Assembly: GCA_003280655.1 (NCBI GenBank)
Contig: QCEK01000001.1
Span: forward strand, 1-64,000
Length of the DNA stretch: 64,000 bases
From: Prochlorococcus sp. AG-355-O17
GTDB lineage: Bacteria; Cyanobacteriota; Cyanobacteriia; PCC-6307; Cyanobiaceae
Direction: 5' to 3'
Under the pieces are notes generated by a model. The model ran no database searches and was not told the origin of the DNA. It saw only the letters and a program-made list of their open reading frames with translations. Position 1 is the first letter of the stretch; the number at the start of each line of letters is the position of its first letter. Below, piece after piece: positions 56,614 to 64,000 of this stretch. Made by a program: the position numbers and the translations under genes.

Positions 56614-56925
56614 TTAACAATTTTTAATCACATATGGGATCATTAAGGAAATTCTCTCATTTGAGAAATTATTAAAAAAATAAGCTTCAATAATTTCCGT
56701 TTGCAGCCCCAATAAACTTGATTGACATTTGAATCTATTTTGGTCAAACGCTACTAATTGAAGTTTTTCTATTTCAGAAACTAATTCTTTACATATTTGG
56801 GTTCGATAATCTTTAAAACAATCATTAGATTGTTTTAAAATCTTAGACTTTGTTGGTATTGTTTCAGCCATAACAAAATTAGATAACAACAAAAATTTCA
56901 GGAATAAAATTGTTAAACATTTCAT
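56614..56925 (-). CDS. Hypothetical exported protein, 103 aa
   Basis: No family is recognised. Residues 1-20 (MKCLTILFLKFLLLSNFVMA) form a good signal peptide with cleavage after VMA. The mature 83 residues contain four cysteines (SNDCFKDYRTQICKE, KCQSS and a C-terminal Cys), which suggests disulfides in the periplasm or lumen. The start is ATG. It lies among other small genes between hli and hupB. Confidence 0.6.
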   Translation of the reverse strand: MKCLTILFLKFLLLSNFVMAETIPTKSKILKQSNDCFKDYRTQICKELVSEIEKLQLVAFDQNRFKCQSSLLGLQTEIIEAYFFNNFSNERISLMIPYVIKNC

Positions 56926-57002
56926 TACTTCTTAAGATTTTCAAAATTTTGGATGCCTCTTTAAGAGTGATGGGCATTGAGCAAATTGCATGTTTTTGCG
57001 AT

Positions 57003-57031
57003 TAAAAAAAAAGATGCCCTGAAAGAGCACC
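57003..57031 (-). terminator. Rho-independent terminator of hupB
   Basis: On the minus strand GGTGCTC (57031-57025) pairs with GGGCATC (57019-57013) across a 5-nt loop, using two G-U pairs, and is followed by a run of about eight or more T. It lies 33 bp after the hupB stop codon, correctly placed and oriented. Confidence 0.75.
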
Positions 57032-57063
57032 TAGTTATTAAAGGAAGAAATAGATTAAAAAAA

Positions 57064-57339
57064 TTACCCTTGAACTCTATCCTTAAAAAGTTTACCTGCA
57101 GAAAATGTTGGAACTCTTTTAGCGGGTATTGCTATTTTTTCGCCTGTCTTAGGGTTTAATCCCTGTCTTGCAGAACGATCTCTTGGTTCAAAAGAACCAA
57201 ATCCTAGTAAAGAGACTTTTTTGCCTTCCACTACTGAATCAACAATAGTTTCAATAGCTGCATCAACAACTAAAGAAACATCCGTTTTTGTGAGCTCTGT
57301 ACGAGCTGCGACAAGATTTACTAAATCAGCTTTGTTCAT
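57064..57339 (-). CDS. hupB: DNA-binding protein HU
   Basis: HU is a small nucleoid protein that bends DNA. The MNKADLVNLVAARTELTK start, GFGSFEPRDRSARQGLNP and the DNA-minor-groove arm (KTGEKIAIPAKRVPTFSAGK) are diagnostic. At 91 residues it has the classical length. It starts at ATG and ends before a rho-independent hairpin, so it is probably monocistronic. The large gap upstream presumably contains its promoter. Confidence 0.97.
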   Translation of the reverse strand: MNKADLVNLVAARTELTKTDVSLVVDAAIETIVDSVVEGKKVSLLGFGSFEPRDRSARQGLNPKTGEKIAIPAKRVPTFSAGKLFKDRVQG

Positions 57340-57964
57340 TGAAATTTAAATTAAAGCTAGGGGTTAAAAAAAAGATTTAAATCGAGTTTAAACCTCGAAC
57401 TTTCACATCATATGGAGCAAATACAAATACGGCAACCGAAAATGCTGGTGGCGCAAAGCTTTATACAAATTTTAGGGACATTTTTAGCAACATTATTTAT
57501 TTCTTATAGCCGCGCTTTATCATTCATAAAAAAAAGCATCTTCATTTAGAGAACAGCAAAAAGCATTGGTAGCACTGGATTTAACATTAAAAATCTAACT
57601 ACTTTTAGCAAAGGGGGAAAATGTCAAAGGGGAGGTGAATTTAAGAATTTGAGCTATTTATTATGTTTTATTAATTTTCAGATATATTTCCTTCTCATCA
57701 CATGAAAAAACACAATTTGTATTTTGAAATCAAGAAAAATCTGGTTTTCTCATAATTAAACTTTCTCTATAAATCGTTTTATGCACTGAGCAGGTGGATG
57801 AAAAAATTGTAATTAATTAGAAAATTAATACTCTCCAAGATCTAATAAAGTTGATTAGTGAAGCCTTAAATTTGAGTTTTTTTTTAATTTTTGCATCTAT
57901 TATTCAAATATCAGTAATTTAAATAAATTATTTCAATATTTAACTAATCAATGATAAAGAAAAA
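57340..57964. other. 625-bp region between hupB and glgX
   Basis: This is the largest gap in the window. It should hold the promoters of the divergent hupB and glgX. One short plus-strand ORF is listed separately. A purine-rich tract with runs of G (about 57609-57635) stands out in AT-rich surroundings. Past 57640 I see only AT-rich sequence and no convincing gene, tRNA or terminator. Confidence 0.5.
57412..57549 (+). CDS. Candidate small protein, 45 aa
   Basis: This ORF runs from ATG 57412 to TAG 57549. The product starts MEQIQIRQPKMLVAQ and has a central hydrophobic stretch (FIQILGTFLATLFISY), ending basic. It could be a one-helix membrane peptide. No ribosome-binding site or family match is seen, so support is weak and chance is a real alternative. 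Confidence 0.3.
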   Translation: MEQIQIRQPKMLVAQSFIQILGTFLATLFISYSRALSFIKKSIFI

Positions 57965-59998
57965 GTGATTCATCTCAATAAAGGTAAACCATTTCCTTTA
58001 GGGAGTTCTCTAACTTCACAAGGGATTAATTTTTCCTTAGTAGCCACAAATGCAGAATATGTAGAAATCTTATTGTTTGAGAAAGAGGACTCTATTTCCC
58101 CAAAAAGCATATTCAAATTAGATCAGACTCATAATACAGGTCCATACTGGCATGCGGAAATAAAAAATCTAGATGAAGGTTGTATTTATGCTTTTAGAGT
58201 GAAACAAAAAAATAATGAAATTAATAATAACTATGAAAAAAAAGTATTACTTGATCCATGTTCAAGGGGTATTACCGGATGGGGAAGTTATAAAAGAGAA
58301 AATGCCTTAAAAAATCAAGAAAATACTAATTCTTGTCTTAAAAGTGTTGTTTGCGATAGAAAATTATTTAATTTTAAGGATTATCCAAGACCAAAACATT
58401 CTTGGGAAGAAACAATTATTTATGAACTCCATATCAAAGCTTTCACTGAATCAACTGATAAAAATGAAAGTTGTTTTAAGAAATTCTTAAAAAAAATTCC
58501 TTATCTCAAAGAACTGGGTATTACAACAATTGAATTACTTCCAATTTTTTGTTTTGATCCTACTGATGCACCAAATGGTCTAAAAAATTTTTGGGGATAT
58601 AGTCCAATTAATTGGTTTACTCCGCATTTTGAATATCTCTCGAATGAATCCGCCGAAAAGAATAGAGAGGAATTTAGAAGATTTGTAGAGGAATGTCATA
58701 AAGAAGACATTGAAGTCATATTAGATGTTGTGTACAATCACACTTGCGAAGGTGATTCAAAAGGGCCAGCAATATCTTGGAAAGGTATAGATGAAAATCT
58801 TTATTACTTTATTGGGAAAGATAAAAATTTTCAGGACGTCTCCGGATGTGGTAATACTATTGCAGCAAACAGAGGATTAGTTAGAAAACTAATAATTGAA
58901 TCTTTAAAATGTTGGGCGAGTGAATTAGGAGTTGATGGTTTTAGATTTGATTTAGGAATTGCCTTATCAAGAGGAGAAAATCTTTCACCGCTTGATAATC
59001 CTCCAATTTTTGAAGATATAGAATGTGAACCAGAACTTATCGATATCAAGTTCATAAGTGAGCCATGGGATTGTGGCGGTTTATATAAATTAGGTGATTT
59101 CCCATCTAAGAATACTTTCACTTGGAATGGTCATTTTAGAGATGAATTGAGGAGATTTTGGAAGGGGGATAAAGATACAGCTTGGAATATGAGCGATAAA
59201 ATCAAAGGTACTCCATCAATTTATAAAAGAGATAATATTTTGCCAAAATCAATAAACTTCATAACTTCACATGATGGATTCACTCTAAAAGATTTAGTAA
59301 CTTTCAATAGAAAACATAATTTTGCGAACAGAGAGCAAAACAGAGATGGTGATAACCATAACAATTCTTGGAATCATGGTACTGAGGGACCAACTACGAA
59401 CTTATTAATCAATGATTTAAGAAAAAGACAACAAAAAAATCTTGTTCTTAGTTTACTTATTTCTAAAGGTGTTCCAATGATTCTTATGGGTGATGAAATA
59501 GGAAGATCACAAGGCGGGAACAACAATTCTTGGTGCCAAGATAATTTATTGGGCTGGATGAATTGGGAACAAGGTCAACAAGATTTGGAATTATTAGAAT
59601 ATTTTAAATATGTTATAAAAATCCGAAAAAAACTAATAAACATTTTCAATCCATCATGCTTCCCTAATAATCAAACCAATAAAAATATTCCAACATATCA
59701 TTGGCATGGAACAAAGTTAGATAGCCCCGATTGGAGTAGTTGGTCTCACACAGTTGCCTTTAGCATTAACCAAGACAATACTAATCCGCTGGTTTGGATA
59801 GGTTTAAATGCATATTCAAAAAGTATCGATTTCCCCTTGCCGAAATGTAAATATAATTGGTTAAAAGTTATCGACACTAGCATGTCTGAGATTTTTGAAC
59901 CCTTAACCATTAATGAAAAATCTGTATCAATAAAGAGTAGAAGCTCTTTACTAATCATTTCAGAAGAAGTATTTGGGGCAAAAAATAATTTATTCTAA
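57965..59998 (+). CDS. glgX: Glycogen debranching enzyme / isoamylase (GH13)
   Basis: GlgX cleaves alpha-1,6 branches of glycogen, the carbon store used at night. The N-terminal CBM48 domain (about 5-110) has GKPFPLGSSLTSQGINFSL; the GH13 barrel shows VILDVVYNHT, GFRFDLGIAL (Asp nucleophile), FISEPWDCGG (Glu acid) and ITSHDGFTL. The 677-residue length is normal. The start is GTG. A minus-strand tRNA-Gly abuts its 3' end. Confidence 0.94.
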   Translation: MIHLNKGKPFPLGSSLTSQGINFSLVATNAEYVEILLFEKEDSISPKSIFKLDQTHNTGPYWHAEIKNLDEGCIYAFRVKQKNNEINNNYEKKVLLDPCSRGITGWGSYKRENALKNQENTNSCLKSVVCDRKLFNFKDYPRPKHSWEETIIYELHIKAFTESTDKNESCFKKFLKKIPYLKELGITTIELLPIFCFDPTDAPNGLKNFWGYSPINWFTPHFEYLSNESAEKNREEFRRFVEECHKEDIEVILDVVYNHTCEGDSKGPAISWKGIDENLYYFIGKDKNFQDVSGCGNTIAANRGLVRKLIIESLKCWASELGVDGFRFDLGIALSRGENLSPLDNPPIFEDIECEPELIDIKFISEPWDCGGLYKLGDFPSKNTFTWNGHFRDELRRFWKGDKDTAWNMSDKIKGTPSIYKRDNILPKSINFITSHDGFTLKDLVTFNRKHNFANREQNRDGDNHNNSWNHGTEGPTTNLLINDLRKRQQKNLVLSLLISKGVPMILMGDEIGRSQGGNNNSWCQDNLLGWMNWEQGQQDLELLEYFKYVIKIRKKLINIFNPSCFPNNQTNKNIPTYHWHGTKLDSPDWSSWSHTVAFSINQDNTNPLVWIGLNAYSKSIDFPLPKCKYNWLKVIDTSMSEIFEPLTINEKSVSIKSRSSLLIISEEVFGAKNNLF

Positions 59999-59999
59999 A

Positions 60000-60070
60000 A
60001 GCGGGCGGCGGGAATCGAACCCGCATCTTCAGCTTGGAAGGCTGAGGTTTTACCACTAAACCACGCCCGC
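60000..60070 (-). tRNA. tRNA-Gly (anticodon TCC)
   Basis: On the minus strand the acceptor stem is GCGGGCG with CGCCCGC and discriminator T. The anticodon loop CTTCCAA gives TCC, read as Gly. The T arm is GCGGGTTCGATTCCCGC. CCA is not encoded. Its 3' end lies within 2 bp of the glgX stop on the other strand. Confidence 0.97.
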
Positions 60071-60131
60071 ATTAAGTAATAGAATTACCATTGCAATAAT
60101 ACATTATCAAACAATAAACAAAGTAAAAAGA

Positions 60132-61529
60132 TTGGAAAATTCACACTCGAAAAAAAATATTTCTAGATCAACAACAAGATTAATGTTCTCTTATGGGCTA
60201 GGAGATGCAGGCACAGGTTTAGTCGCGACACAATTTGGTTTTTTTCTTTTCAAATTCTTTATTGTTGCTGGTTTACCAGTAATAATTGCAGGTTCATTAT
60301 TAATGTTAATAAAGATATGGGATGCAGTAAATGATCCGTTAATTGGATGGTTAAGTGATCGAACTAAATCAAGATGGGGGCCTAGAATCCCTTGGATGGT
60401 AGCAGCATCTGTTCCCCTTGGTTTCTCTTTAGCTGCGATATGGTGGACACCCACTGGTTCAGTGCTAACCAAGACTATTTACTATGCCATAATTTCTATA
60501 ATCGTAATGACTGCTTATACAAGTATTAATCTTCCTTTCGCAGCTCTTTCTACTGAAATTTCTGAAAAAACAGCAATAAGAACAAGACTAAACGCATCTA
60601 GATTTACTGGCTCAATAATCGCAGGACTAACTGGTTTAATAATTGCTGGAGTTGTATTAGGTTCCGAAGGATCAGCAAATAATGAATATTTTTTAATGGG
60701 TAAAATAAGCGGATGTATTGCAGTTGCTGCAACATTAATTTCTTGTTGGGGATTAGCTCCATTCGCAAAAAAAGCAAGAAGGCCTTCAGGAAAAGTTGAA
60801 GCTATAACACTTCAATTCAAAAGGATCTTCAGAAATAAAAAATTTCTAAAAGTTATTACGCTCTATATTCTTCTCTGGTGCGCCTTACAATTAATGCAAA
60901 CAGTAGCGTTGATCTATGTCGAGGATGTACTGAACGTACCAACTTATATTGCGAAGTGGATCCCGATACCTTTCCAAATTAGCGCTTTAGTGGGTTTACA
61001 AATATGGACCAGAGTATCAAATAAATTGAACAGGATTTCAGCGTTAAACTATGGAGCGATTATGTGGATTATTTCATGTACAGCAGCTTTATTTTTACCT
61101 TCATTATCAAAAATTTCAGGAGCTGGAGATATTTTATTCCTAAATGCCAGCAACATATTTCTGTTCATTCTTTTGATTTTCATAATCTGTCTTATTGGCA
61201 TTGGAGCTTCAACAGCTTTTCTTATCCCTTGGTCACTACTTCCTGATGCAATAGACGAAGACCCAGAGAAACCAGCAGGATTATATACTGCTTGGATGGT
61301 ACTTATTCAGAAGATTGGTATCGCGTTTAGTGTTCAATTATTAGGATTTTTATTGTATTTATCAGGTTATCAATCATGCTTTGTTGATAAAGATGGCCTT
61401 AATATTATTGAACAATGCTACTCAGCACAATTAACTATTAGATTATGTATTGGGTTTATACCCTCAATATTGGTAATCATTGGAATTTTAATCATGAGAA
61501 AATGGGATCGAAAATTAATTACAAACTAA
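60132..61529 (+). CDS. GPH-family (MelB-like) sugar:cation symporter
   Basis: This 465-residue transporter has about twelve membrane segments and matches the glycoside-pentoside-hexuronide family of the major facilitator superfamily. The signature DAVNDPLIGWLSDRTKSRWGPR is given here by its ends (about 66-87). The substrate is unknown; an exported or imported sugar is likely by family. The start is TTG. It lies 62 bp from the divergent tRNA-Gly and 9 bp before an MlaE-like permease gene. The adjacent glgX may be coincidental. Confidence 0.88.
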   Translation: MENSHSKKNISRSTTRLMFSYGLGDAGTGLVATQFGFFLFKFFIVAGLPVIIAGSLLMLIKIWDAVNDPLIGWLSDRTKSRWGPRIPWMVAASVPLGFSLAAIWWTPTGSVLTKTIYYAIISIIVMTAYTSINLPFAALSTEISEKTAIRTRLNASRFTGSIIAGLTGLIIAGVVLGSEGSANNEYFLMGKISGCIAVAATLISCWGLAPFAKKARRPSGKVEAITLQFKRIFRNKKFLKVITLYILLWCALQLMQTVALIYVEDVLNVPTYIAKWIPIPFQISALVGLQIWTRVSNKLNRISALNYGAIMWIISCTAALFLPSLSKISGAGDILFLNASNIFLFILLIFIICLIGIGASTAFLIPWSLLPDAIDEDPEKPAGLYTAWMVLIQKIGIAFSVQLLGFLLYLSGYQSCFVDKDGLNIIEQCYSAQLTIRLCIGFIPSILVIIGILIMRKWDRKLITN

Positions 61530-61538
61530 TATAAAGAT

Positions 61539-62294
61539 ATGTATTACCTTGATTTTTTCAAAAGACTTCTAAGCAGCCTAGTCATTGGCGGGCAAGCAAT
61601 TAATTTTATCTTTAAGGGTAAAATTTCCAAAAATGATCTCTTTGAGCAACTTATGGAGTCAGGTCCTGGCAGTTTGTTAATTGTATTAATTACAGGAATT
61701 GCCGCAGGTACAGTTTTTAATATTCAAGTTGCATCACAACTTACAAGTATGGGAGTTTCAAGTGAAATTGGAGGTTTATTAGCAGTAGGCATGGCAAGAG
61801 AAATGGCTCCTCTTCTAACTGCTACTTTAATGACTGGAAAGGTTGCAACTGCCTATGCTGCTCAACTAGGTACTATGAAAGTCACAGAACAAATTGAGGC
61901 AATAACCATGTTAAGGACCGAACCAGTCCAATATTTGGTAGTCCCAAGGTTACTATCGATGGTAATAATGTCTCCAATACAGTGTCTTTTGTTTTTATCT
62001 GTAGCTTTATGGAGTGGTCAAATTTGGAGCACAATTTTTTATAAAGTTCCTCCAATAGTTTTCTGGACATCTGTAAGATCAGGCAATGTGAGTTTAACCA
62101 GTGCAGATTTAACTGCAATGTTAATAAAATCTGTAGTGTTCGGATTACTTATTTCAATCATTGCTTGTGGATATGGACTTACAACCAAAGGAGGTCCAAA
62201 AGAAGTTGGAACAAGTACAACAGGTGCAGTTGTAATGACTCTCGTTACTGTATCTTTAATGGATGTATTACTAACGCAAATTTTATTTGGATGA
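61539..62294 (+). CDS. MlaE-like ABC transporter permease
   Basis: MlaE/YrbE permeases move phospholipids or related lipids between membranes. The conserved pattern includes GIAAGTVFNIQVASQL, GGLLAVGMAREMAPLLTATLM, KVTEQIEAITML and GYGLTTKGGPKEVGTSTTGAVV. About five or six membrane helices are visible in 251 residues. The matching ATPase and MCE protein are not in the window. The 3' end overlaps the DUF3119 gene by 8 bp, so they are translationally coupled. Confidence 0.92.
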   Translation: MYYLDFFKRLLSSLVIGGQAINFIFKGKISKNDLFEQLMESGPGSLLIVLITGIAAGTVFNIQVASQLTSMGVSSEIGGLLAVGMAREMAPLLTATLMTGKVATAYAAQLGTMKVTEQIEAITMLRTEPVQYLVVPRLLSMVIMSPIQCLLFLSVALWSGQIWSTIFYKVPPIVFWTSVRSGNVSLTSADLTAMLIKSVVFGLLISIIACGYGLTTKGGPKEVGTSTTGAVVMTLVTVSLMDVLLTQILFG

Positions 62295-62703
62295 TCCTAT
62301 GTTTAATACTAAATCAAAAAAAGAGGAGCCAGTAATAATATCTCCTTCATTTCAGTTACCAATCATTCTAATAGTTTTAAGTTTTATGCTTTTGTTTTTG
62401 AATATTGGTTCTTTACCAACAATAGTTTTTGCTTCTTTTAGCTTTTTTTTATTACTTCAGTCATTCACCTTAAGAATAAAAATAACAAATGATGATTTTA
62501 TCGTTTTACAATTGGGGAAAGAGATTAGAACTTTTCCATTCAAGAACTGGATATCATGGAAATTCTTTTTCCCTATAATCCCAGGTATTTTTTATTTTAG
62601 AGAAAAGTCTAGTCCTCATTTATTACCAATTTTATTTAATCCAAAGCAATTAAAAGATGAGCTCATAAAAAAAGTTGACTCCCTGGAAATTAAAAATTCT
62701 TAA
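62287..62703 (+). CDS. DUF3119 family membrane protein
   Basis: This 138-residue protein matches DUF3119, found in cyanobacteria and chloroplasts, of unknown function. Two adjacent membrane helices (about 23-62) are followed by a soluble PH-like domain with FIVLQLGKEIRTFPFKNW and FREKSSPHLLPILFNP. The start is a TTG that overlaps the mlaE-like stop; an ATG at 62299 is possible. Consistent linkage to the lipid permease suggests a shared function, but this is inference. Confidence 0.75.
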   Translation: MDDPMFNTKSKKEEPVIISPSFQLPIILIVLSFMLLFLNIGSLPTIVFASFSFFLLLQSFTLRIKITNDDFIVLQLGKEIRTFPFKNWISWKFFFPIIPGIFYFREKSSPHLLPILFNPKQLKDELIKKVDSLEIKNS

Positions 62704-62738
62704 AATTCAGACTTTGCCTAATCATCAAAATTATTTAA

Positions 62739-63749
62739 ATGACCAATACAGAAATTTCCGACAATAATCCTGAAAAGGAATTAAAAATAGATAAGTCAAT
62801 TTCAGATGATAAAACAAAACAAATTAGTAAAAAAAATACAACTCAAAATAAAAAAATTACCCCGAAAAACGATAATTCAATTAAATCTTTTGATGAAATT
62901 TCTAATGAAATTTTTAGAGATCTCTTTTCAAAAAAAGATTCTTTAGTTAAAGAAATAAAAGAATTAGAAGCAAAAAAAAATGAAATAGAAAAAGATATTG
63001 AGTCTAATTTCAAAGGACAGTCAGATAATATTGCTAAAAGAGTTAAAGGCTTTCAAGAGTACTTAACTGGAGCTTTGCAGAATCTTTCACAAAACGTAGA
63101 GAAACTTGAATTAGTTTCTCAACCAATAATTGTAAAGCCTTCTCCCCTTGATGAGAAAAAGCAAGACAATAGCACAAATAATGTAGTTAATGTTCCTGCT
63201 CTTTCCGAGACATTTAAGCCAGATGAAGAGATTATAAAAAGTTGCTTTTCAAGTTTCACAGAACAACCCGACTTTTATGCAGAACCTTGGAAATTAAGAA
63301 GGAGTCTTGATTCCTCAGATATAGAAATTATGGATGATTGGTTCTTTAACATGGGAGGAAGAGGTTCTCTTGAAAGTAGAGGATCTCGACAAAAAAATGC
63401 CTTGTTATCAGCTGGCTTAATATCTATTCTTGGCGAATTATATGGAGATCAATTTCAGACTCTTATTTTAGCTTCGCAGCCTGAACGATTAGGTGAATGG
63501 AGAAGAATTCTTCAAGATTCACTTGGTCTAACAAGGGATGACTTTGGACCTAATAGTGGAATTGTTCTTTTTGAAAGACCTGAAGGTGTCATCGAAAGAG
63601 CTGATAGATTAGAAGCGAATGAAGAATTGCCATTTATTATTATTGATGCAGCAGAAACCTCTGTTGAAATTCCAATACTTCAATTTCCATTATGGGTTGC
63701 ATTTGCTGGTTCAGATAATGAAATTTACGATGATCTTGAACTAAACTAA
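62739..63749 (+). CDS. DUF3086 family protein
   Basis: This 336-residue protein matches DUF3086, a cyanobacteria-specific family of unknown function. The first 60 residues are disordered and lysine-rich, then a coiled coil (about 62-125, [20 protein letters not shown]). The conserved C-terminal domain (about 185-330) has [20 protein letters not shown] and [14 protein letters not shown]. It starts at ATG and lies between DUF3119 and plsY. No catalytic motif is recognised. Confidence 0.78.
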   Translation: MTNTEISDNNPEKELKIDKSISDDKTKQISKKNTTQNKKITPKNDNSIKSFDEISNEIFRDLFSKKDSLVKEIKELEAKKNEIEKDIESNFKGQSDNIAKRVKGFQEYLTGALQNLSQNVEKLELVSQPIIVKPSPLDEKKQDNSTNNVVNVPALSETFKPDEEIIKSCFSSFTEQPDFYAEPWKLRRSLDSSDIEIMDDWFFNMGGRGSLESRGSRQKNALLSAGLISILGELYGDQFQTLILASQPERLGEWRRILQDSLGLTRDDFGPNSGIVLFERPEGVIERADRLEANEELPFIIIDAAETSVEIPILQFPLWVAFAGSDNEIYDDLELN

Positions 63750-63754
63750 GCTTT

Positions 63755-64000
63755 ATGAATATCTTAATAATTTTTGCAAGTTATCTTTTAGGATCACTTC
63801 CGACAGGTTTTTTAATTGGGAAATATCTCAAAAATATAGATCTTAGAACTATAGGTTCTGGATCTACAGGTGCCACAAATGTCTTAAGAAATGTTGGGAA
63901 ATGGCCAGCACTTTTTGTATTTATCATTGACGTTGGGAAAGGTCTTATTGCAGTAAAAATTGCTCAATATTACACAGATCAAGGGTTAATAGAAGTTATT
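63755..64000 (+). CDS. plsY: Glycerol-3-phosphate acyltransferase PlsY (partial, cut by window end)
   Basis: PlsY uses acyl-phosphate to acylate glycerol-3-phosphate, the first step of phospholipid synthesis. Only the N-terminal 82 residues are in the window. They show the signature [16 protein letters not shown] followed by the glycine-rich [16 protein letters not shown] and IIDVGKGL, all typical of the integral membrane enzyme. It starts at ATG 5 bp after the DUF3086 gene, so it continues this lipid-linked run. Confidence 0.94.
   Translation, partial: MNILIIFASYLLGSLPTGFLIGKYLKNIDLRTIGSGSTGATNVLRNVGKWPALFVFIIDVGKGLIAVKIAQYYTDQGLIEVI

Overview
The window looks like a chromosome segment of a high-light-adapted Prochlorococcus, or a very close relative. 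The DNA is strongly AT-rich and genes are packed with short gaps or overlaps. Several gene types point to a marine picocyanobacterium: a high-light-inducible protein (hli), nickel superoxide dismutase with its maturation peptidase, an Ftn2/ZipN division protein, a ClpR/ClpP pair, a cyanobacterial LexA with matching SOS-type boxes, and many cyanobacteria-only DUF families (DUF3122, DUF3611, DUF3119, DUF3086, TIGR03792). No insertion sequence, phage module or CRISPR array is visible. This is mostly core genome; only the small-ORF stretch at about 55.5-57.6 kb has an accessory look. The strain-level assignment is inference.

Layout. 0-6.4 kb (mostly minus): acyltransferase, lexA, argF, ftsH, ribD and two small cyanobacterial proteins. 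6.5-13.4 kb: cobL (B12), nadK, pheS, surE, DUF3611, then a ribF-thiE-thiS cofactor run. 13.4-13.9 kb: two short candidate genes. 13.9-17.1 kb (minus): era, an in-frame trmD-ispF fusion, TIGR03792, larB. 17.7-23.5 kb (minus): ftn2, ffh, rpsP, phoH, Bax-inhibitor-like protein. 23.7-30 kb: pdhA, a group 2 sigma factor, nnr, mnmA, lnt. 30.1-32.3 kb: FKBP and a nickel module (sodN, sodX-like peptidase, nickel permease). 32.4-37.1 kb: trpC, lpd, spoU, murA. 37.1-42.8 kb: a pair of tiny membrane ORFs, tRNA-Leu, argD, folC, a GlcD-like oxidase and a cytosine-deaminase-like hydrolase. 42.9-49 kb: tRNA-His, miaB, ddl, a small membrane protein, ftsQ, ftsZ, the SRP RNA gene on the opposite strand, panB. 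49-55.5 kb: SHOCT protein, hemW, PIN/TRAM protein, clpR, clpP, ilvC, cbiB. 55.5-57.6 kb: hli, small hypotheticals, hupB. 58-64 kb: glgX, tRNA-Gly, a GPH sugar transporter, an MlaE-like permease, DUF3119, DUF3086, and plsY cut by the window end.

How the genes work together. Protein targeting is represented by both parts of the signal recognition particle (ffh and ffs). Division is represented by ftsQ, ftsZ and ftn2, with murA and ddl for peptidoglycan. Cofactor synthesis is dense: riboflavin/FAD (ribD, ribF), thiamine (thiE, thiS), cobalamin (cobL, cbiB), pantothenate (panB), folate (folC), NADP (nadK) and NAD(P)HX repair. Nickel recurs in NiSOD, a nickel permease and a LarB homologue.

Most notable observations: (1) two genes, the NiSOD peptidase and the SpoU methylase, have clear family homology upstream of every ATG/GTG/TTG in their frame, which suggests non-standard start codons; (2) TrmD and IspF are fused in frame; (3) argD begins 5 nt after the tRNA-Leu gene; (4) a pair of tiny overlapping membrane ORFs lies upstream of that tRNA; (5) convergent genes repeatedly overlap at their tails.
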